Source of the DNA: an uncultured Clostridia bacterium
GTDB taxonomy: Bacteria; Bacillota; Clostridia; TANB77; CAG-508
DNA length: 16,261 nt
Reading direction: 5' to 3'
Assembly: GCA_947626705.1 (NCBI GenBank)
Contig: CANQTJ010000021.1
Location: 1-16,261 of the forward strand
The notes under the pieces were generated by a model. It worked only from the letters and a program-made list of their open reading frames with translations. It was not told the origin of the DNA and ran no database searches. Shown piece after piece: positions 8,501-14,866 of the stretch. The position numbers and the translations under genes were made by a program. Position 1 is the first letter of the stretch. The number at the start of each line of letters is the position of its first letter.

Positions 8501-8600
8501 AATTTGTTTTTCCTTCAGCAAAACTACATTTCATAAATACTGTTATAACACATATAAAAACTGCAACCATTATTAGAATTTTACTTTTAACTTTTTCCAA
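2526..8600 (-). CDS. Giant wall-anchored surface protein with five SpaA/CNA-B-like domains and a VPPTG sorting signal, 2024 aa
   Basis: A secreted adhesin or pilin-like protein. Residues 1-29 are a signal peptide. About 60-170 form a Cys-containing globular head (C73, C81, Q145) that may be a thioester adhesin domain. Five SpaA-like domains follow at about 337-447, 455-595, 596-710, 711-828 and 829-992. Each has the Lys near its start (K342, K460, K602, K718, K835) and the Glu of the E-x-x-A-P-type motif (E416, E557, E675, E793, E948) expected for self-made isopeptide bonds. An SdrD/CNA-B-like module (about 996-1100), a Ser/Asn-rich stretch and two related later modules (about 1234-1475 and 1744-1930) flank another CNA-B-like domain (about 1484-1580). 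The C-terminus is a textbook anchor: V1990-P-P-T-G, a hydrophobic helix and KKK, so a sortase should attach it to the wall. The start is TTG at 8600, supported by AGGAGG upstream and by the likeness to the neighbour's MEKFKEKIL start. It overlaps the upstream gene by 28 bases. Confidence 0.9.
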   Translation of the reverse strand: MEKVKSKILIMVAVFICVITVFMKCSFAEGKTNFTGSKEGDLANFAKNNLNDFLNQDINYLKAYKNLFIGGNCIHYTSATCMYHTQSSIRSAPLRIAGVIDVEGDNLTVDGKQVSLNATQKKYVADLSYAIYNSYTAGVEGETTQKKALRYIFSTYIRSLLPDSCLIFFTNKSNPGTAQAGTKTMSEYSYTSAEKGETKQEPQIKKRDGKMYVGPFKAVFSGYKMDDLTVKVDGKQISVTDYYTVKNDKFIRNSGTNIPSKTAFYIKLPDDTSKNSSWSVVLKSSGGGEKYKGRIVLLYNPGNGGQNIAIYGGKKKESNEEIKWSGEGDPVEKDDGELEIIKSDAFSQRLSGAIFIIRDITVNGDKSYIIADKNGDGTYEFSKYGLSGQKTKLVTNSNGVIKVTGLQKNHQYRIAELKAPDGYERNSSYVKVVTLSSSLEKVAFHNSKEKQEPSSLKIIKVDKNTGEPIEGVKFKISLTYSGTEKYKEFVGWKPNDDAEDEQHKPLTPKYEDATKDYETSKTYDDVSTNENGTIVQKISYDFGENITIDKIYCTVEEIWAPSPYNIDAQNPSDLKQTTTISPGESATFKFENKAYGKLKIVKKNQHGSRVANVGFNIACIDDDGTKYITDFDDDDNKVTFGGGTPYTFMTDSNGILEVDGLPITSIEGSTYFIKEVDAPSGYIVDYQPEDETEKIVDVSMNTQIDILNIETGTARIRKIGDNNETLNDVEFVLSAPNGQYLRINDLDYANGTIKIDKYEDIEYVDSREEATVFVTNGTTVIENIPTGTYSFEELHNSNYGYKNNADKIFKITVSQGDNEINVQNEQVLGNLEIHKVDKRALDWWGTEVNLAGVEFKVRLTEISAGEDNGNIYKYIKLVGSNGQKINKINGSATISKLNKASNGEYHVDYVDTESDATIFVTDSNGRIVINNLEVYKAKDEKYTYYIDEYAMGEEYSPYYDVKTKSESLKDNDYLQLEKNVGGKNSTKLVQNNQMYVDLSGYVWDDGHDGKSTVRDNEYIEGTSDRRVAKDDLGSGKYKGITVYLLKDNNVIAKAETDNNGAYFFPSQMSGTTSKYPEIKEVKSGGYKIVIEEISSYSIEFYYNGLKYASVDLPNNLQEYWNKAGSSKASDNSDSRNDINQRFSSVQGNAKRNNNGTTGIADGKEKENNVNLRYTNGEHTSTLVGNTKYTGESLGLQNSVNPTNSATVMASTTDANYTIKFIPEMNRVRKTIENLNLGIYEKEQPDLAITTDLNNIKMTINGYSHTYNYQKRGDINYPKIEGDAGYDAALDVFSVKARQLYVDGYKNLSYVREIFPSYLAYTDIIDENDENRLRVFVTYKIVVKNESSSLTNTFRLRNYCDSNYELYAVNNDTNAVNQWRENGQQGGAKVYETNGYLELGQENCLEIYLTYEMSRGSLVNLMTNELQTKTNTTEIFAYTTSKENAPYAGIDKDSAPDNSIYGSVDTYEDDIDSAPDLVIRKSKNQKTISGMVFEDKIVTSGTTSKDNTGEYIGNGQYENGENGVETVQVRLVDKDGNDVTLYKINNSGRGEKLGNYMITENNGEYKFEGLVPGIYYLEYTYGRYDEHGNVQQEKKITKIDGTEVTTQDYKSTIVGNQNVKDLIKEYYANGDIWSYAEEDVIKKIGSKEGYWYEGLNNESVAVDDYQHRLAINNELADIYYKKKTAYDNRDEFEDVPNIYLMTARTPVMSIAIEDMDTNTSNTGNNTSGVDGNYDASGNVLPNEYNIKFGIVERPRQNFEVTKVVSYAKVILANGQVLIEGNPSDNEQLAKMNYTTYPENGKLKIEIDNEIIEGATLELKYDIVVTNLSDENYNTFRYYSFAEDKNNIVTTKIQLIDYLDNELSLVSDEFSRRNASELEQNGLISPSTAKNNNYNFIVDVDDNYIMVLEPGGSKTINIGASKLLSTAKDMTYDNIVEFLKVHNDVGRFYKGTPGNENFGDENGNNPGTPTNPNPSEEPDNNRNRPPAIVTIVPPTGQTRIYYAIGISCFLVLLVGIILIKKKVVDK

Positions 8601-11600
8601 TCAATTTCCCCTCCTTTCTTTTTAATAATAAATATAGCAATTGCAATTAGTACTATCACAATTAATAAAATTGTTAAACAAATTTTTATAGCTCCTGTAC
8701 TTACTGATATAATTACACTTGCTGAACTAATATCATCCTCATTATTAGCTTTATTACCAGCAATTGAATCTGTATCTGCTACATTTTGGTCATTACTACT
8801 TTTAAATATTTCAGCCATATTTGAAGTTAATCCTCCTTGATTTTGCTCTAAAGTTTTTGTCAAAATCAAAGTTAATTGCTTTGTTTCACCAGGCATAATT
8901 TTCTGATTATTTAAAGTAACACTATGTAAATCATTATCCGTACCTATATGCCAATCTTTGTTAAGTTCTGAACTAAACTTAAATCCTGATGGTACATAAT
9001 CTATTATTTCATTTGCATATCCTGGAATTTCTCCTTCATTAGTTACATTTATTGTATACTCAACTACAACTGTTGAACCATTATAATATTTAGACTTCAC
9101 TTCAACTTTAGCTAATTGCTCATTATTATAGTCATAATTTTTTGTACCCTGTGCATTTTTAACAGTCACCTTTGAAACATATTTATCTAATTTTAAATCA
9201 AATATTTGTCTTTTTACCAAACCTATATCTATATTTTCTATATTATCATTTGTAACTTGTATTTTATCTGTAATTCCTACATCTTTTTCTTGTCCATCAA
9301 TAACTATAGTCTTTGTTATAAAATCAGAATTAATATTTTCACTTATACCAGATTTACGATATTCAGTAATGCTATAATTATCAGCATCATATAAGAATAT
9401 TACTATATAATTTCCTTGTTTTACTGAAAATCTATATTCTCCATTACTATTAGTAAATTGTGTTAATATATTTCCATTATCGTTCTTTACAAATTCACCT
9501 GTTGCTTCATCAATTAATCTAACTTCAATATTTGACATTATTGACTCAGAACTTTCCTTTCTTCCATTATTATTCTCATCTAGCCATGCAATACCTGAAA
9601 TTGAAAATGTACTTTCATTTGGATTATCCGGATTGTTTGGATTATCTGGATTATTCGGATTATCTGGATTACTTGGATTATTTGGATTATCAGGATTACT
9701 TGGGTTATCTGGATCATCTGGATCTGAATCACTTGGGTCATAAGGATTATCTTTTGATTCATCTTCATCAGATACTTTCTCTATATTAAATACCATTTCC
9801 TTTGAATCTGTTATTCCATTGTATTCAAGATTAACTATATTAACAGTTTCATATTCATCACTAATCTTTGTTGCATCTATTGTTACATTTATTTGTAATT
9901 TTATTGTTGAATTTGCTTTTAAAGTATCCAATAATATTAATTGTCCATCAGCAATATCATTTGTTATATCTGTTATTGTTGCACCATCTATTTTAGTTAC
10001 TTTATTTACTACAAAAACTTCATCTATTGTATCTACAATACTAACCTCTGTATCTTCATCTGTACTATTCGTAACATTTACTATAATATTAAAAGTATCA
10101 TTATGTTTAAATTCTGCATCTTCTTTATCTGTACTTTGTTCAATAGTAATATTTTTTCTAATTTGAACAATATTTCTACTTGCTATATTTGATTTATATT
10201 CTTTCCCATTTTCTACAATTGCAGAGGAACTTACTAATATTTCTTCATTACTTTTATCTAGTGGCATTTCTTGTATCATTGGATATACAACAATAATTAA
10301 ATCATCACTTGATAATAATTTATTAATCTTTAGTGAGATTAAATTATTTTGACTATCGTAATCAACATCAGTTATTTTTCCTTCCTCTATATCACTAAAA
10401 TCTTGATAATAAAAATATATTGCATCTATACTACTTACACTCAAAGCTTCTGTCAATTGTAACTTCATTGTTACATTTTCTATGTCACTACCTTTAATAT
10501 TTTTTATCTTAAATTGTATTGGTAAAACTTCATTTGGATATACTTGTAACTCTTCTGTATAAGAGTATGCTGTTATAAGTTTAATTTCACCTTGTTCTAT
10601 ATTATTTGTAATAGTACTTTTATATACTTCATTCATATCATCTGCAATTATTGTAATTTCACCATAAGTTACATTATCATTACCTTCTACTTCATTTATA
10701 ACAACTTGATAAGTTAAATTTACAATTTGTCCACTTTTTAGTTGACCTATAGTTTCAAAGTCTTTAATGCCCGTTTCCCACTCACTATATCTATGTTCAA
10801 TAAAAGTTTCATCTGAAATTGCTTCATTAAATACTTCTTGTTCAATTAAATCATAAATAACAGCATTTTCTTGATTAACATTAACTTTAATATTATTCAA
10901 ATCTCTACCTGTTTTATTAGCTATAGTAATAACATTTTTTAAAGTTGCTCCTTCATAAACAGAATCTCCATCTTTTAACTCTTCATTACCTAACATAGTT
11001 TTAGTGCTGACTTCTATATTTTCTGTAACTTCATCAACAGTTTCACTTAACAAAGATATACCATAATTATAAGTATTTAATTTTGGACTTTCTGTATTTA
11101 AATCAATTTCAAAGGTATTTTCTATATCTTGCCCTTCATACGTACACATTACCTGTTGTTGAATTTTAGTATTTTTGTCATATCCTACGTTTTCTGGTAT
11201 AGCAAAATTATACTTTAATGAAATAACTTCACCTCTTGGTATATTTTCTATTTCTACTTTATAAGCAATTATATTTTCAATAGAATTTACATCATCAGTC
11301 CAATTCTCATTATTATTTGAGTAAGATATTTTTGCATTTGCACCATAAATTTCTATAGGATTTGTTAAATTCAATTTTAAATTTGTGTCTTCTAGATTCT
11401 TCTGAACTACTGTTACATTTGTTAAATCTTGTTCATAATTATTTGCTAAAAATATAGTACCTGCTACATTTCTTTCCATATCTTCTGCTTTAATAGAACC
11501 TCTTAAAGTTTCGCTATCTACTGTTTCTAAAACATCACCATTTGAATTAAATCCTTCTGCTTTGTTATATACCAATAAACCTTCCTTTGACTGCAATCTA

Positions 11601-13606
11601 ATAGGAAGTCTTTGTTCAAATACTTCTTGTTCTAAATTTTCATTTGTACAACGTAAAATAACTTCAGCATCTTTAGTAGCAATTGTTTTATCAACATCAA
11701 TACTACCTTTTATATAAAAAATTATACCTTCACTTACATTATAAGAATGAGCAATTTGTTCCCCATTTAACTTTAACCTAACAACTTTATTTCCATTGTC
11801 ATTTTCTCCAATACTAGCATCTTCTATTTCAAAACCATCAATAAAAATAGGATTTAATCTAGCATTTACATTTAATACTTCCTTTGGAAATTCTATTTCG
11901 ACACTTGGGTTTTTATATAAATCATATTTCATATCATCCGTTTTTAGGATAACATTAAACTCAACATTATCATTTGTTTGTAATGTTGATAATTTATCAG
12001 TACTACTTGTAATTTTCGCAAATAATTCAGGTTCTTTTAATTTAGTTAAACTTTCTGTAACTTTATTTTCAATATTTGTATTTCCATTTAATGTTGCTTG
12101 AATTTTTAATGTGTCAAAATTCTTCATTTGCTCCTTAGAATATACATCCTCTTTTAAAACACTCTCATTAATAAGCTCTAATTTGCCTTGATTTTCACAA
12201 TTAGTTAATTCAAAAATTATATCTCTTTGAGGGTCATAGTTTAAATAAATAGTATCCCCTTCAGTTTGTTCAATAATTTCCCTAGTAATTATACCTAACA
12301 CGTTACCAGAAATATCTTTTATTTCTAATTTTCCACTATTACCTAAAATATTGTTAATACTCTGTTTATCAACTCTTGTTGAAGTATATAGTAAATTAGC
12401 ATCATATTCAGAATTATTAGTAAGATATGTTGATGTTCCTTCTTGTAATGTTATTACTTGTGCTATATCTTTATATCTTATATCAATTACTGATTTTGAC
12501 TCTATTTTTGTTTCTTCTCCATAATATAAATTACCTTTATATAATTCTTCTGGACTACTTATCTCATAATATATTCCTCCATCTATTTCATCAGTTACAT
12601 TAACAGCTATATCTTTTTCAATAACTGTATTATCATATAATTCTACTCTTGCATTAATTCCAATACTTTTACCAATCATTGAATTATTTTCATCTAAAAT
12701 ATATGTTAATAAGATTTTATCACTTTGATTTTTATTCCACTGTACTTTTCCATCAATCTCTTGATTTAATATATTTATGTCAAACTTTTTTTGTTGTTTA
12801 TCCCAATTACTCTGAATATCAAAATTATCATTATTTGTGGCATACGTTCCTCTTTTTGCCACTTCAATATTCTTAATATCATCATTTACATCTGTTGATA
12901 TATTTGTTAACTTAATCGGAAACTTATTTTCTAAAAGTCCACTTGTTATTTCTATTTGCAACAATCTTTGATTTTCACCATTTACATTATAAACCTTATT
13001 AGTTACTACTTGTCCTTGCAAATTTAATTCATTTTCTTTCTCATTGTTTAAATATGATGATTTTAATACTAACTGAACTTCTCTATTATTTTTTATTTTT
13101 ATATCTTTACCATTACCTGTTATATATGAACCTGAAATCTCTATATTAGTTACTCTATTTAATAAATCCAATTCATATTGTTCTTCTTTAATAGGCTCTA
13201 TACCTAATTCTAATACAACACTTTCTTCTGCATTTATTTGATTTAATTTAATAGTGTTACCATCTATATTATTTATATATTCACTTGTTTCATCTGTTTT
13301 TAATATAAAATTACTATCATTAATTACAATTTCTCCATTAAAGTATCCTTCATTTCTAACTTGCAACTCTAAACATAATTTCATATCTTCATCATCAATA
13401 ACATCTTCATAATATGTATTTTTATTACCAGCATTATCTAAAAAATATGCTGTAAAAAGTACATTTTCATTATTAGTTGCATCTATTGTTTCCAAAGCAA
13501 AAGTTATTACTTGCATACCTAACATTAGAAAATCTGCCATTGTTAATACCAATACAGTTGCAATAATTACAAATCCTTTTAAAATTTTTTCTTTAAACTT
13601 TTCCAT
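8573..13606 (-). CDS. Giant secreted surface protein with DUF11/SdrD-like modules and a C-terminal membrane anchor, 1677 aa
   Basis: First gene of the surface operon. Residues 1-38 are a signal peptide (MEKFKEKILKGF, then a long hydrophobic run). About 45-1275 are all-beta, Asn/Ile/Glu-rich, adhesin-like Ig or DUF11-type modules. About 1286-1330 are a rigid Asn/Pro/Asp stalk. About 1334-1465 are an SdrD_B-like domain with a calcium-type loop D1343-E-N-N-N-G-R-K-E1351. About 1470-1625 are a DUF11-type domain (V-E-Y-T-I-N-V-T-N-E-G-E-I-P-G-Y). It ends with SVSTG at 1634-1638, a membrane helix (about 1639-1661) and a long basic tail. The sorting motif lacks the Pro of LPxTG, so anchoring may be by the membrane helix or by an unusual sortase. 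The ATG at 13606 has GGGAGG about 8 bases upstream and a promoter at 13649-13677. A wall scaffold or adhesin partner of the next gene is the likely role; no enzyme motif is seen. Confidence 0.88.
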   Translation of the reverse strand: MEKFKEKILKGFVIIATVLVLTMADFLMLGMQVITFALETIDATNNENVLFTAYFLDNAGNKNTYYEDVIDDEDMKLCLELQVRNEGYFNGEIVINDSNFILKTDETSEYINNIDGNTIKLNQINAEESVVLELGIEPIKEEQYELDLLNRVTNIEISGSYITGNGKDIKIKNNREVQLVLKSSYLNNEKENELNLQGQVVTNKVYNVNGENQRLLQIEITSGLLENKFPIKLTNISTDVNDDIKNIEVAKRGTYATNNDNFDIQSNWDKQQKKFDINILNQEIDGKVQWNKNQSDKILLTYILDENNSMIGKSIGINARVELYDNTVIEKDIAVNVTDEIDGGIYYEISSPEELYKGNLYYGEETKIESKSVIDIRYKDIAQVITLQEGTSTYLTNNSEYDANLLYTSTRVDKQSINNILGNSGKLEIKDISGNVLGIITREIIEQTEGDTIYLNYDPQRDIIFELTNCENQGKLELINESVLKEDVYSKEQMKNFDTLKIQATLNGNTNIENKVTESLTKLKEPELFAKITSSTDKLSTLQTNDNVEFNVILKTDDMKYDLYKNPSVEIEFPKEVLNVNARLNPIFIDGFEIEDASIGENDNGNKVVRLKLNGEQIAHSYNVSEGIIFYIKGSIDVDKTIATKDAEVILRCTNENLEQEVFEQRLPIRLQSKEGLLVYNKAEGFNSNGDVLETVDSETLRGSIKAEDMERNVAGTIFLANNYEQDLTNVTVVQKNLEDTNLKLNLTNPIEIYGANAKISYSNNNENWTDDVNSIENIIAYKVEIENIPRGEVISLKYNFAIPENVGYDKNTKIQQQVMCTYEGQDIENTFEIDLNTESPKLNTYNYGISLLSETVDEVTENIEVSTKTMLGNEELKDGDSVYEGATLKNVITIANKTGRDLNNIKVNVNQENAVIYDLIEQEVFNEAISDETFIEHRYSEWETGIKDFETIGQLKSGQIVNLTYQVVINEVEGNDNVTYGEITIIADDMNEVYKSTITNNIEQGEIKLITAYSYTEELQVYPNEVLPIQFKIKNIKGSDIENVTMKLQLTEALSVSSIDAIYFYYQDFSDIEEGKITDVDYDSQNNLISLKINKLLSSDDLIIVVYPMIQEMPLDKSNEEILVSSSAIVENGKEYKSNIASRNIVQIRKNITIEQSTDKEDAEFKHNDTFNIIVNVTNSTDEDTEVSIVDTIDEVFVVNKVTKIDGATITDITNDIADGQLILLDTLKANSTIKLQINVTIDATKISDEYETVNIVNLEYNGITDSKEMVFNIEKVSDEDESKDNPYDPSDSDPDDPDNPSNPDNPNNPSNPDNPNNPDNPNNPDNPNESTFSISGIAWLDENNNGRKESSESIMSNIEVRLIDEATGEFVKNDNGNILTQFTNSNGEYRFSVKQGNYIVIFLYDADNYSITEYRKSGISENINSDFITKTIVIDGQEKDVGITDKIQVTNDNIENIDIGLVKRQIFDLKLDKYVSKVTVKNAQGTKNYDYNNEQLAKVEVKSKYYNGSTVVVEYTINVTNEGEIPGYANEIIDYVPSGFKFSSELNKDWHIGTDNDLHSVTLNNQKIMPGETKQLTLILTKTLEQNQGGLTSNMAEIFKSSNDQNVADTDSIAGNKANNEDDISSASVIISVSTGAIKICLTILLIVIVLIAIAIFIIKKKGGEIDWKKLKVKF
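8598..8615 (-). promoter_or_regulatory. Ribosome binding site and TTG start of the 2024-aa surface protein
   Basis: AGGAGG (8610-8615) lies 9 bases before the TTG at 8598-8600. The site falls within codons for the Lys-Gly-Gly-Glu tail of the upstream protein. No ATG gives a full signal peptide; the next in-frame ATG would remove the basic N-terminal region. This decides the start and suggests translational coupling. Confidence 0.8.
9617..9751 (-). repeat. Asn-Pro-Asp/Asn-Asn-Pro coding tandem repeat (surface-protein stalk)
   Basis: Degenerate 9- and 18-bp units (+ strand GGATTATCT, GGATTATTT and similar) encode D-N-P, N-N-P and S-N-P triplets over residues about 1286-1330. Such proline-spaced stalks hold a binding region away from the wall, and copy number changes easily by slippage in steps of 9 bp without breaking the frame. 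Confidence 0.85.
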
Positions 13607-13648
13607 TTTGTTTCCTCCCTACTTTTTTAGCCATTTTACCTTATTTTA

Positions 13649-13677
13649 ATTTTACAAACTTATTTATTTAATTTCAA
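13649..13677 (-). promoter_or_regulatory. Promoter of the surface-protein operon
   Basis: TTGAAA and TAAAAT with a 17-base spacer on the minus strand, about 43 bases before the ATG at 13606. This is the best sigma-A match in the 289-base gap between the divergent genes. The rest of the gap is A/T-rich and shows only a one-mismatch Spo0A-like box at 13704-13710. Confidence 0.7.
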
Positions 13678-13865
13678 TACACGAAATTTTATATTACAAA
13701 AACATCGACATTTTCTGCTTAGGGAAACTATTTTTCTACATTTTTTTCTAAAAAAATTAAATTTTTATTACATTTATATTACACCGTTTTTTTTATTTTA
13801 AATTCATTTTTTTAATATACAATATGACTGATGAAAAGAACTAAAAAATTAAATCTTGACATATA

Positions 13866-13874
13866 TGTTATAAT
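13866..13874 (+). promoter_or_regulatory. Extended -10 promoter of the ttcA-like gene
   Basis: TGTTATAAT is a perfect TGn-TATAAT extended -10 element, 21 bases before the start codon. The TTGACA at 13856-13861 is only 7 bases upstream of the -10, too close to act as its -35, so the extended -10 probably carries this promoter. An AAGGAGG ribosome site follows at 13883-13889. Confidence 0.6.
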
Positions 13875-13895
13875 AATTTAATAAGGAGGTTACTT

Positions 13896-14618
13896 ATGCA
13901 AAAAATACTAAGTAATATGAGAAAAGCAATAGAAGACTATCAAATGATAAATGAAAATGATAAAATAGCATTATGTCTTTCTGGTGGAAAAGACTCTATA
14001 ACTATGCTTTATGCATTTAAAAATTTACAAATATTTTATCCAAAAAAATATGACATAATAGCAATTAGTATAGATCCTGGATTTGATTTTTTCGACGTGA
14101 ATTTTTTACAAGATATATGTAATAAATTAGAAATTCCATTATTTGTTGAAAAAAGCCATGCAAAAGAAATTGTATTTGATATAAGAAAAGAAAAAAATCC
14201 ATGTTCTTTATGTGCTAATCTAAGAAGAGGAATAATAAATTCTATAGCAATAAGAGAAGGATGTAACAAAATTGCTTTAGGTCATAACCAAGATGATGTA
14301 TTGGAGACATTTCTACTAAATTTATTTTTTGCTGGTAGCATAGGCACTTTTTCTCCAGTAAGTTATATGGATAGATCTGGTATTACTTTAATTCGACCTT
14401 TAATATACACACCAGAAAAAGATACAAAACGATTTATAAAAAAGAATAATTTAACTGTTATGCCTAAAGTCTGCCCTATGGATGGAACTTCAAAAAGAGA
14501 ATATATGAAACAAATTATTATTTCTTTCCAAAAAGATATACCTATGGTTAAAGCAAATCTTTTTGGTGCTATTCAAAGAAATATTCCAGAATGGAAGAAA
14601 AAAAATAATAATAATTAG
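13896..14618 (+). CDS. ttcA: TtcA-like tRNA 2-thiocytidine synthetase, 240 aa
   Basis: An N-type ATP-pyrophosphatase that activates a tRNA base with ATP and inserts sulfur, giving 2-thiocytidine at position 32 in the TtcA family. The PP-loop S29-G-G-K-D-S34 is intact. The three cysteines that hold the TtcA iron-sulfur cluster are all present: C103 and C106 in N-P-C-S-L-C-A-N-L-R-R-G, and C193 in K-V-C-P-M-D-G. The A-L-G-H-N-Q-D-D (127-134) and L-I-R-P-L-I-Y (165-171) family motifs are also there. It is shorter than the E. coli protein, as is usual for Firmicutes homologues. AAGGAGG lies 6 bases before the ATG. It is transcribed away from the surface operon and towards pgcA, so it stands alone. 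A related TtcA-family enzyme with another tRNA target cannot be excluded. The target base, C32, is present in tRNA-Arg species in general. Confidence 0.85.
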   Translation: MQKILSNMRKAIEDYQMINENDKIALCLSGGKDSITMLYAFKNLQIFYPKKYDIIAISIDPGFDFFDVNFLQDICNKLEIPLFVEKSHAKEIVFDIRKEKNPCSLCANLRRGIINSIAIREGCNKIALGHNQDDVLETFLLNLFFAGSIGTFSPVSYMDRSGITLIRPLIYTPEKDTKRFIKKNNLTVMPKVCPMDGTSKREYMKQIIISFQKDIPMVKANLFGAIQRNIPEWKKKNNNN

Positions 14619-14777
14619 AACTTTATGTAAATTTTTATTTGTATTAAATCTATTAAATTTATCAAATTAATATTATAGATATTTTAAAATTTAAATAAAA
14701 ATTTCAAGCATTTTTTAGTTTCAATTTTTTAATTTTATAATATTTATTTATGAAAAACACTAAAGAAAAATACAAAT

Positions 14778-14822
14778 ATTGCATATAATAAAAATATTAT
14801 GTAAATTTTTATTATATGCAAT
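14778..14822. terminator. Convergent bidirectional terminator between ttcA and pgcA
   Basis: A perfect 18-bp inverted repeat, ATTGCATATAATAAAAAT with its complement, flanks a 9-base loop. It lies between two converging genes. The stem is nearly all A/T but long enough to be stable, and it can end transcription from either side. A weaker 12-bp inverted repeat (14629-14640 with 14693-14704) lies nearer ttcA. Confidence 0.75.
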
Positions 14823-14866
14823 TAATTATTATAACTTATATTAAATAATTATTTTTAGTTTAAATC

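Noticed and set aside
9532..9789. Plus-strand open frame rich in Leu-Asp-Tyr repeats
   Set aside because: It is the antisense shadow of the Asn/Pro/Asp stalk repeat in the 1677-aa surface gene and has no ribosome site of its own.
9206..12876. Several plus-strand open frames of 60-115 codons over the surface genes
   Set aside because: They are antisense to long, clearly coding genes, consist of Ile/Phe/Tyr-rich low-complexity translation and lack ribosome sites.
13856..13874. TTGACA with TATAAT as a full promoter for ttcA
   Set aside because: The spacing is only 7 bases; the extended -10 alone is the better explanation.
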